Shown one piece after another: positions 1 to 6,125 of a stretch of DNA of 17,069 nt. The DNA is from Bacteroidales bacterium. GTDB lineage: Bacteria; Bacteroidota; Bacteroidia; Bacteroidales; UBA932. The position numbers and the translations under genes were made by a program. The notes beneath the pieces are model-generated. The model was not told the DNA's origin and searched no databases. It saw nothing but the letters and a program-made list of their open reading frames with translations. Where the stretch lies: positions 1 through 17,069 of the forward strand of contig WRBG01000024.1 of assembly GCA_009784635.1 (NCBI GenBank). The letters are read 5' to 3'. Positions within the stretch are counted from its first letter, which is position 1. Every line of letters starts with the position of its first letter.

Positions 1-591
1 TACGACCACCTTACCCGCATACCGGGGGTGCGGATAGACAGGAGCGATCGGGGGACATTTGTTACGATACGCGGTTCGGGTTCTTTTTACGGGGGGAGTA
101 GGCCCTTGATAGTTGTTGACGATATGGTAGTCGAAGATAACACGATGCCCCTAATCGGTACTTCGTATTTAGAGATAGTCAGTATCAATAATATTGCCCA
201 AATAGATGTGTTAAGAGGAGCGGAGGCTTCCATTTTTGGCGTGCGGGGCTCCAACGGAGTGATTGTTATCCATACCAAAAGAGGCGAAATTACCGATAAT
301 ATCGCCTCCCAACCCTTTCACATTAAAACCCTCTTGCCCTTAGGCTTTCAACCTCCGGCAGAATTTTATGCACCCAAATATGAGACCGCCGCGCTGCGCA
401 ACAGCCCTAAGCCCGACCTGCGCACCACCATCCACTGGCAACCCGTTGTGCAGACCAACAGCTTGGGCGAGGCATCGTTTGAATTTTACACCGCAGACGA
501 GCCCGGGTCCTACACGGTAATCATAGAGGGCCTATGCAGAGACGGACAGATTATCCGCGTAGTTTCAGTTAACAAATGCAACTTTAGGTAG
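1..591 (+). CDS. TonB-dependent receptor plug-domain surface protein, C-terminal part
   Basis: The frame is open from the first base of the window, so this is the 3' end of a longer gene. The visible 196 residues begin with a TonB-receptor plug-type segment: YDHLTRIPGV, then PLIVVDD, then DVLRGAEASIFGVRGSNGV followed by VIHTKRG near residue 94. About 100 residues follow, including FYAPKYE, DLRTTIHWQP and FEFYTADEPGSYTVIIEG, a beta-rich tail. That tail resembles the last domain of Bacteroidota macroglobulin-like or carboxypeptidase-regulatory-like surface proteins that carry a plug motif. There is no room for a 22-strand beta-barrel after the plug, so this is unlikely to be a classical TonB transporter. 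The substrate or partner is unknown. An outer-membrane or periplasmic location is inferred from the family. The gene ends with TAG just before a strong hairpin. Confidence 0.8.
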   Translation, partial: YDHLTRIPGVRIDRSDRGTFVTIRGSGSFYGGSRPLIVVDDMVVEDNTMPLIGTSYLEIVSINNIAQIDVLRGAEASIFGVRGSNGVIVIHTKRGEITDNIASQPFHIKTLLPLGFQPPAEFYAPKYETAALRNSPKPDLRTTIHWQPVVQTNSLGEASFEFYTADEPGSYTVIIEGLCRDGQIIRVVSVNKCNFR

Positions 592-596
592 AGAAA

Positions 597-632
597 AAAT
601 CTCTTGATGGGGCGCGCCCCACCGAGAGATTT
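597..632 (+). terminator. Strong hairpin after the plug-domain gene, probable terminator
   Basis: Outer arms AAATCTCT (597-604) and AGAGATTT (625-632) pair perfectly. The inner part continues through TGAT/ACCG with one mismatch and one G-T wobble into the perfect palindrome GGGGCGCGCCCC (609-620). The stem is about 17 pairs with almost no loop if fully extruded. It starts six bases after the stop codon at 591. The sequence after it is A/T-rich (AAAAATTT) but lacks a clean T-run, so intrinsic termination is likely rather than certain. The near-perfect symmetry would also allow action in both directions. Confidence 0.55.
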
Positions 633-659
633 AGGAAAAATTTCTACTTTTAAGTTGCT

Positions 660-791
660 ATGAAAAAAGTACATTTAACCCGAGAGCAAAGGTACGCCAT
701 TTCTGCGATGTATCAACAAGACAGTACCCAAAAACAAATCGCCGAGTTTGGAAGGTATACCAAAAAATCGGCTTGGGATTCAGTCATGTAA
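660..791 (+). pseudogene. Truncated IS30-family transposase N-terminus
   Basis: The reading frame encodes only 43 residues. It begins MKKVHLTREQRYAISAMYQQ and continues through STQKQIAE, which matches the start of IS30-family transposases, where a helix-turn-helix follows immediately. After IAE (about base 746) the sequence departs from the family (FGRYTKKSAWDSVM) and stops. The HTH remainder and the DDE catalytic domain are absent, and no terminal inverted repeats are evident. This is therefore a scar of a former insertion sequence, not an active element. The call rests on the N-terminal motif only; the junction with unrelated DNA is inferred to lie near 747. Confidence 0.7.
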
Positions 792-887
792 TAATCTAAA
801 CGAAAGTTGACCCTTAGGTTTTGCTTTTGGGGCATAGGCCATAGTAAGACCCAGCAGGAATGAGGTAAAGCAGAGTAGTTTTTTCAT
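780..887 (-). pseudogene. Truncated secreted protein, signal-peptide end only
   Basis: On the minus strand an ATG at 887 opens a 35-residue frame starting MKKLLCFTSFLLGLTMAYA, a convincing Sec signal peptide with a positive N-terminus, hydrophobic core and AYA cleavage site. A short charged stretch follows (PKAKPKGQLSFRLLHD), then a TGA. Nothing recognisable follows the signal, so this looks like the 5' stump of a secreted or surface protein whose body was lost. Its end overlaps the IS30 remnant, which runs toward it, so both genes were cut at about the same place. It could alternatively be a genuine tiny secreted peptide. Confidence 0.45.
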
Positions 888-918
888 CGCTAAAGTGTAT
901 TTGTCACAAATGTGGCTA

Positions 919-946
919 TAATTTTGCAAAATATTTTGTACTTTTG
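919..946 (+). promoter_or_regulatory. Candidate tandem -7 elements upstream of the DUF362 operon
   Basis: Two perfect matches to the Bacteroidota -7 consensus TAnnTTTG are present: TAATTTTG at 919-926 and TACTTTTG at 939-946. The second lies 20 bases before the ATG at 967. A TTTG at 900-903 could serve as the -33 box of the first, though its spacing (15 bases) is shorter than usual. They would drive the DUF362-ferredoxin pair. Confidence 0.45.
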
Positions 947-966
947 GCGGATTAACGGATTAACTC

Positions 967-1893
967 ATGAAACGCAGAAATTTTTTAAAGACGGCTGTGG
1001 CCGGCGCTGTGGCCGGTTCTGTCCGATTACAACACGCTACATTGTTTGCCAAAGGCAGGGAACAGGATAAGCCCTGTGATTTGGTGGCGGTTATGGGAGG
1101 AACTCCCGTAGAGATGTATGAGCGAGCCATAGCATCCTTGGGAGGTATGGCCAAATATGTAAAAAGAGGACAAAAGGTAGTGGTTAAGCCCAATATAGGC
1201 TGGGACAAGACGCCGGAAGAAGCCGCCAACACCAATCCGGAATTGGTAGCTGCCATTGTCAGAGATTGCCTAAAGGCCGGAGCATCGGAAGTAACCGTAT
1301 TTGATAACACTTGCGACGAATGGCAGGCCTGCTACAAAAATTCGGGCATAGAAGCTGCCGTGAGGGCTGCCGGAGCTAAGATGGCTTTTGCCCATGAGGA
1401 ACGCTACTACAAAGAAGTGTCGCTCCCCAAAGCGGTGCGCATGAAAAAGACCAAAATTCATGAAGCCATTTTGGATTGCGATGTATGGTTTAATGTGCCC
1501 ATACTAAAAAACCACGGAGGAGCCAAGATGACCATTGCCATGAAGAACTACATGGGTATTGTATGGGACCGCAGATTTATGCACGCCAACGATTTACAGC
1601 AATGTATTGCAGACGCGGCTTCTTACCACAAATGCCCTGCCCTGCATATCGTGGACGCCTACCGCATCATGACCCAAAACGGCCCCAAAGGCAAAAGCAT
1701 AGAGGACGTACAAATGGGTAATGCCCTCTTTATTTCTCCGGACATGGTAGCGGTAGATACGGCCGCCGTCCATTTCTTTAATCAGTTTAAATCCATGACC
1801 ATTAATGATGCTTCTCACATCATAAGGGGCGAGGCAATGCAGCTGGGTACGACTAAATTGGAAAACCTTAACATAGAGAGAATCAGAATTTGA
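967..1893 (+). CDS. DUF362 domain protein with Tat signal
   Basis: This 308-residue protein starts with a twin-arginine signal (MKRRNFLKTAVAGAVAGSV), so it is probably exported folded to the periplasm with or without a cofactor. The rest is one DUF362 domain. Visible family signatures are VVVKPNIGWDKTPEEAANTNPELV, the DNT around residue 116, DVWFNVPILKNHGGAKMTIAMKNYMG and a C-terminal ISPDMVAVDTAA. DUF362 proteins are often found with 4Fe-4S proteins, but their chemistry is not established. It has scattered cysteines and no ferredoxin CxxCxxCxxxC motif of its own. The next gene, a multi-cluster ferredoxin, starts two bases after its stop, so the two are almost certainly co-expressed and probably work together. 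A role in periplasmic redox chemistry is inference from that pairing and the Tat signals. Confidence 0.88.
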   Translation: MKRRNFLKTAVAGAVAGSVRLQHATLFAKGREQDKPCDLVAVMGGTPVEMYERAIASLGGMAKYVKRGQKVVVKPNIGWDKTPEEAANTNPELVAAIVRDCLKAGASEVTVFDNTCDEWQACYKNSGIEAAVRAAGAKMAFAHEERYYKEVSLPKAVRMKKTKIHEAILDCDVWFNVPILKNHGGAKMTIAMKNYMGIVWDRRFMHANDLQQCIADAASYHKCPALHIVDAYRIMTQNGPKGKSIEDVQMGNALFISPDMVAVDTAAVHFFNQFKSMTINDASHIIRGEAMQLGTTKLENLNIERIRI

Positions 1894-1895
1894 TT

Positions 1896-3431
1896 ATGAG
1901 GATATATCAATGGCTCAAATGGTCCCGCGTAGCGCTTTCGCTGCTTATCCTGATTGGGATTAGCTGGTATTTTACGGGGGTAAGGGTGCAGTGGACCCAA
2001 GGATTATCGTTGTTGTTAAAAGCGCAATTTGTTCCCGCCTTTCTGTCTTCTTTAGGCGCCTCTTTGCTGGCATTGGCTTCTATTTTATTGCTGACCGTTC
2101 TGCTGGGCCGGATATATTGTTCGCTGCTTTGCCCCCTTGGGGTTTTTCAAGATGTGGTAATTCGTATCTCCCATCTGTTTAAGACCAAAAAGCAAAGACT
2201 GTTCCGCTATACCAAAGACCCAAAGTGGCTGCGCTATTCCATCTTATCGCTGACCATAATCGCTTGGATTGTTGGCTTTACGCTGCCCTTGTTGTTACTT
2301 GACCCCTACGGCAATTACGGGCGCATGGCTTCGCATCTATTTAAGCCCGTGGTCTATACCGTACACAACGGCCTGCACCACATTTGGCCGGATACCATTT
2401 ATTACCAAAGCTATATTGCCGGATCAATATTAGGCTGGCTCTTGCCGGTGGCAATTTTTGTAACAGTAGTGGGAATGAGCGCTTTTAGAGGAAGGCTTTT
2501 TTGTAACAGCCTTTGTCCTGTGGGTTCCTTCTTAGGCATTATCTCCAAGTATGCCGCTTTTCGTCCGGTGGTAGATAAAAGTGCCTGTAACCATTGCGGT
2601 TTATGCGGCATGAAGTGTAAGGCAGAATGTATCAACAGCAAAGAACAACAGATAGATTACAGTCGATGTGTAGCCTGTTTCAATTGTACTTTAGCCTGTC
2701 AGCCCGAGGCGGTTCGCTTTGTGTTTAGCTGGAAAAAACAGCCCCCGCAGGAGCCGGCATCCATTCCGGTTAAGAACAATACCCGCAGGGCTTTTATAGC
2801 TGCTGCGGGGAGTATGGCAGGGGTGGCTGCTGTTTATCGGGCCGCCGGCGGTAGGTTATTGACCGGTTCTTCTTCTCCCGACACCATTGCTCCTCCCGGT
2901 GCCCGCAGCCATGCCCACCTTAAACAGTTTTGCACTTCCTGTCAAGCTTGTGTGGCGGCTTGCCCCACCCGCATTATTCAGCCTACAATCAAAGGCTATG
3001 GATTAGATGGCTGGATGTTGCCGGCCATCAACTTCCAAAACGGTTTTTGTACCTATTCTTGCAACCGTTGCAGTCAAGTTTGTCCCACCTCAGCCTTGGA
3101 GCGCGTATCTTTGGAGGAGAAAAAAATAATCCGAATCGGAAAGGCCCGATTAACATTCAGAAACTGTGTGGTAAACACAGACAGAACGGATTGCGGAGCC
3201 TGTGACGAGCATTGTCCCACCAAAGCGGTGCGCATGGTTCCATGGGGCGATACGGGCTTGCGCAGACCACAGGTAGACGTGGAATACTGTATTGGCTGCG
3301 GGGGATGCGAATTTATTTGTCCCACAACGCCCAAAGCCATTGTAGTACAGGCCCAGTCCGTACACGACACCGCCCTGCCTCCCCCAATCGAGAAGCAGCA
3401 AAGGATTCAAGTGGACGACTTTGGGTTTTAG
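1896..3431 (+). CDS. Membrane polyferredoxin resembling a NapH-NapG fusion
   Basis: A 511-residue integral membrane iron-sulfur protein. Residues 1-200 hold about four membrane helices and two C-x3-CP motifs (CSLLCP at 75, CNSLCP at 203), as in NapH/MauN-type quinol dehydrogenase subunits. Two 4Fe-4S motifs follow (Cys 231/234/237/241 and 258/261/264/268). Then comes a second twin-arginine-like stretch, TRRAFIAAAGSMAG at 296-309, and four more cluster motifs (starting at Cys 346, 385, about 424-433, and 465). Two plus four clusters with an internal Tat-like signal is what NapH followed by NapG would give. It would relay electrons from the quinone pool across the membrane. No nitrate reductase genes are visible, so the acceptor is unknown; the DUF362 protein directly upstream is the obvious candidate partner. 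ATG at 1896 is preferred over the TTG at 1890, which overlaps the upstream stop. Confidence 0.87.
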   Translation: MRIYQWLKWSRVALSLLILIGISWYFTGVRVQWTQGLSLLLKAQFVPAFLSSLGASLLALASILLLTVLLGRIYCSLLCPLGVFQDVVIRISHLFKTKKQRLFRYTKDPKWLRYSILSLTIIAWIVGFTLPLLLLDPYGNYGRMASHLFKPVVYTVHNGLHHIWPDTIYYQSYIAGSILGWLLPVAIFVTVVGMSAFRGRLFCNSLCPVGSFLGIISKYAAFRPVVDKSACNHCGLCGMKCKAECINSKEQQIDYSRCVACFNCTLACQPEAVRFVFSWKKQPPQEPASIPVKNNTRRAFIAAAGSMAGVAAVYRAAGGRLLTGSSSPDTIAPPGARSHAHLKQFCTSCQACVAACPTRIIQPTIKGYGLDGWMLPAINFQNGFCTYSCNRCSQVCPTSALERVSLEEKKIIRIGKARLTFRNCVVNTDRTDCGACDEHCPTKAVRMVPWGDTGLRRPQVDVEYCIGCGGCEFICPTTPKAIVVQAQSVHDTALPPPIEKQQRIQVDDFGF

Positions 3432-3440
3432 TCACCTCCC

Positions 3441-4118
3441 TTAGCCATCCAACAACCTTGGGCGTAATTTTTTTGTCCGTTCCACTGCTTGCTCCTCCTG
3501 CCATGCCTTAATTAGTTTGGGGTTTCCCGACAGCAGCACTTCCGGTACTTTCCATTCTCGAAATTGGGCGGGACGGGAGTAGATGGGAGGCGCCAGCAAT
3601 CCGTCTTGAAAAGAATCGCTTAGGGCGGACGTTTCGTCGGACAAAACGCCCGGAAGGAGGCGTACTACGGCGTCTGTAACTACGGCGGCGGCCAGTTCCC
3701 CTCCGCTCAGTACGTAATCTCCTATGGATATTTCTTTGGTAATCAGATGTTCACGGATTCTGTGGTCAATGCCCTTGTAATGCCCGCACAGCAGGATAAT
3801 ATTTTGCAGGCAGGAGAGGCGATTGGCCATGGGCTGGTCAAAAAGTTCACCGTCCGGCGTGAGGTAAATAAGTTCGTCGTAGGAGCGCTCCCGTTGCAGG
3901 GAACTGATGATGTTGTAGAGCGGCTCTACCATCAGAATCATGCCGGCGTCTCCCCCAAAGCCGTAGTCGTCTATTTGGCGGTAATTACCTTTACCAAAGG
4001 GGCGTAAGTCGTGTACAAAAACCTTGGCCAGTCCCTTGTTTTGAGCCCGTTGCATGATGGAATGTCCTAAGGGAGAAACCAACAAATCCGGAAGTACGGT
4101 GATAATGTCAATACGCAT
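3441..4118 (-). CDS. trmD: tRNA (guanine-37-N1)-methyltransferase TrmD
   Basis: The enzyme methylates G37 next to the anticodon of certain tRNAs using S-adenosylmethionine, which prevents +1 frameshifting. It is a cytoplasmic SPOUT-class dimer with a trefoil knot. The 225-residue product has the family landmarks in order: MRIDIITVLPDLL at the start, GFGGDAGMILMVEPL (53-67), LTPDG (86), GHYKGIDHR (112), the knot segment SIGDYVLSGGE (131-141), and DSFQDGLLAPPIYSRP, whose first Asp (168) corresponds to the catalytic base. The length is normal. The ATG at 4118 is chosen because MRIDI is the conserved start; a longer frame to 4148 would cross the promoter. It converges on the ferredoxin gene with a nine-base gap and diverges from the DUF349 gene. 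Confidence 0.96.
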   Translation of the reverse strand: MRIDIITVLPDLLVSPLGHSIMQRAQNKGLAKVFVHDLRPFGKGNYRQIDDYGFGGDAGMILMVEPLYNIISSLQRERSYDELIYLTPDGELFDQPMANRLSCLQNIILLCGHYKGIDHRIREHLITKEISIGDYVLSGGELAAAVVTDAVVRLLPGVLSDETSALSDSFQDGLLAPPIYSRPAQFREWKVPEVLLSGNPKLIKAWQEEQAVERTKKLRPRLLDG

Positions 4119-4136
4119 GGTTGCATGAATCATCTG

Positions 4137-4144
4137 CAAAAATA
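4137..4144 (-). promoter_or_regulatory. Candidate -7 element of trmD
   Basis: Read on the minus strand this is TATTTTTG, a perfect match to TAnnTTTG, lying 18 bases upstream of the trmD ATG. The upstream -33 zone is a T-rich run without a clear TTTG. Confidence 0.45.
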
Positions 4145-4165
4145 CCATAAAATTGTAAAAAAACC

Positions 4166-4194
4166 TTAGTTCTGTCAGTTTTTTTGTACATTTG
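4166..4194 (+). promoter_or_regulatory. Candidate promoter of the DUF349-yidC-yggS operon
   Basis: TACATTTG at 4187-4194 is a perfect Bacteroidota -7 box. TTAG at 4166-4169 is a one-mismatch -33 box, 17 bases away. The ATG at 4220 follows 25 bases after the -7 box. Its placement supports the ATG at 4220 rather than the in-frame TTG at 4184, which sits inside the promoter. Confidence 0.6.
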
Positions 4195-4219
4195 CAGGTT
4201 ATATTATTCTATTCTGACT

Positions 4220-6121
4220 ATGGACCAAGAGAAAACTATGCCTGCTCCGGAGGAGCAATTCGACGAGCAACAGCCCGTGGAAACTAATTTGACCCCATCT
4301 CCCGAACAACAAACGGTTGAACCAAAAATTGAGAAACAATCTTATGCCAATCTATCACTGCCCGAAATCCTTTTGGAATTTGACCGGCTGCTGAACTTAG
4401 GCGACTATGTGGAACTGCAACGCAATGCAGAGTTGCTCCGGTCGTGCTTTTATAAGGGATTGTGTAGAGAGCGGGGCGAGGAACCTGTTCCCGAAGCGCT
4501 GTCCTTTGCCTCGGACGGTCAAACTGAGCTTGTCCCCGAAGAGTCGGAGGAAACGGAATCCAAAGAGGCCATAACCGAGGCCCAAGATGAACCCCTGCTG
4601 TATGTAGAAGAAGAAAACGCTTTTAAGCGTATGTACGCCAGATTCAGGGCTATGCGTGGAGAATTTGTGAAGCAGCAAGAACTACAAAAAGAACACAACC
4701 TGCGGGTAAAGCAAACCATTATAGAAGAGCTTAAGGTGCTGGTAGAAAAGCAGGAAGACCCAAATCATACTTTTCCCGAATTTAGGGTTCTGCAAACCCG
4801 TTGGAAAGAAGTAGGCCCCGTGCCTATTGCCAACACCAAAGACATTTGGGATACCTACCAACATTATGTAGAAAAGTTTTACGATTACGTTAAAATCAAT
4901 AACGAGTTCAGAGACCTTGACTTCAAAAAGAACTTGGAGCAAAAGATATTGCTTTGCGAAAAGGCAGAAGAATTATTGCTCGAATCCAGCATCGTATCGG
5001 CTTTTCATAAACTGCAAAAACTCCACGAAGAATGGAGGGAATCCGGACCGGTAGCCCGCGAACACCGCGAACAGGTTTGGGACCGTTTTAAAGCAACCAC
5101 TGCTTCTATCAACAAGAAATATCAAGAATTTTTTGAGGAGCAAAAGAAAGTCCAAAAGAAAAACTTAGAGGAGAAAACCATATTGTGCGAAAAGGCAGAA
5201 GAACTGACTGCCGTAGAAACAAACGAAGCCAATGAATGGAACAGGCGCTCCAGAGAACTGGAAAAGTTGCAAAAGATGTGGAAAAGCATTGGTTTTGCGT
5301 CCAAAAAGGACAATCAGAAGATTTACGACCGCTTTAAAGCCGCCTCCAATGCCTTTCATAATGCCAAAAGGCAGTATTACTCTCAGTTCAAGCATAATAT
5401 GCAGGATAACTACGAGCGCAAAATGGCCTTGTGCGAACAAGCCGAAGCCCTGCAAGACAGCGAAGAATGGCGCAAGACCTCGGACCTGCTGATTAACCTT
5501 CAGCGTCAATGGAAAGAGGTTGGGCCGGTAGCCCGCAAGCAATCCGACAAGATTTGGAAACGGTTCCGCAGCGCCTGTGATAAGTTCTTTGAGAATAAGG
5601 CCAAACATTTTAATGAGATAGATGAAAATTTTGACGATAACCTAAAAAAGAAAGAGGCGTTGATTCAAGAGATTCACAGCTATCAACCCTCTGGAAATAA
5701 CAACGAAAACCTCTCGATGCTCAAAGATTTCCAACGTCGTTGGACAGAAATAGGTTTTGTTCCCATCAAAGAAAAGGAAAAACTGCAAACTGCTTACCGG
5801 CAGGCTTTAGACCTGCATTTTGGGGCCTTGCGCGCCAATGAGGGAGACAGGGGATTGGGCAAATTTAAAAAGCGGATAGAAGACATGCAGGGGGGCGGAA
5901 AATCCGACCGCGCTTTTAGGTCCGAGCGGGAGAAACTTTTGCATAAGTTCCGCCAAATGGAATCGGATATTGCTTTGTGGGAGAATAACATGGGATTCTT
6001 TGCCAAATCCAGAAACGCCGAAAGTATGATTGCCGATATGGAGCGCAAAATTGTTCAAGCCAAGGAGGAGTTGAGGTTGGTCGAAGAGAAAATTAAATTG
6101 ATGGACAAACAATTGGATTAG
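4220..6121 (+). CDS. DUF349 repeat protein
   Basis: A 633-residue, highly charged, mostly alpha-helical cytoplasmic protein. The first 45 residues are acidic and Gln/Pro-rich, probably disordered. After a helical region (46-180) come five DUF349-type repeats, each marked by a Trp-centred motif: RWKEVGP (W195), EWRESGP (W272), MWKSIGF (W354), QWKEVGP (W431) and RWTEIGF (W508). Spacing is 77, 82, 77 and 77 residues. Between them lie segments such as LLCEKAEEL and RFKAA, and the C-terminus (565-633) looks like a coiled coil. The molecular function of DUF349 proteins is not established. The gene heads a tight operon, with yidC starting four bases after its stop, so a link to membrane protein biogenesis is possible but unproven. 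No signal peptide or membrane segment is visible. Confidence 0.88.
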   Translation: MDQEKTMPAPEEQFDEQQPVETNLTPSPEQQTVEPKIEKQSYANLSLPEILLEFDRLLNLGDYVELQRNAELLRSCFYKGLCRERGEEPVPEALSFASDGQTELVPEESEETESKEAITEAQDEPLLYVEEENAFKRMYARFRAMRGEFVKQQELQKEHNLRVKQTIIEELKVLVEKQEDPNHTFPEFRVLQTRWKEVGPVPIANTKDIWDTYQHYVEKFYDYVKINNEFRDLDFKKNLEQKILLCEKAEELLLESSIVSAFHKLQKLHEEWRESGPVAREHREQVWDRFKATTASINKKYQEFFEEQKKVQKKNLEEKTILCEKAEELTAVETNEANEWNRRSRELEKLQKMWKSIGFASKKDNQKIYDRFKAASNAFHNAKRQYYSQFKHNMQDNYERKMALCEQAEALQDSEEWRKTSDLLINLQRQWKEVGPVARKQSDKIWKRFRSACDKFFENKAKHFNEIDENFDDNLKKKEALIQEIHSYQPSGNNNENLSMLKDFQRRWTEIGFVPIKEKEKLQTAYRQALDLHFGALRANEGDRGLGKFKKRIEDMQGGGKSDRAFRSEREKLLHKFRQMESDIALWENNMGFFAKSRNAESMIADMERKIVQAKEELRLVEEKIKLMDKQLD

Positions 6122-6125
6122 TTTC

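Noticed and set aside
609..620. GGGGCGCGCCCC palindrome as an operator or restriction-related site
   Set aside because: It forms the top of a larger hairpin directly after a stop codon, so a terminator is the simpler reading.
1890..1895. TTG start for the polyferredoxin, overlapping the DUF362 stop
   Set aside because: The ATG at 1896 is two codons later, is a stronger start codon and gives the natural N-terminus.
967..3431. Periplasmic nitrate reductase (nap) operon
   Set aside because: Only NapH/NapG-like electron-transfer modules are present; no molybdopterin subunit or cytochrome gene follows, as trmD lies next on the other strand.
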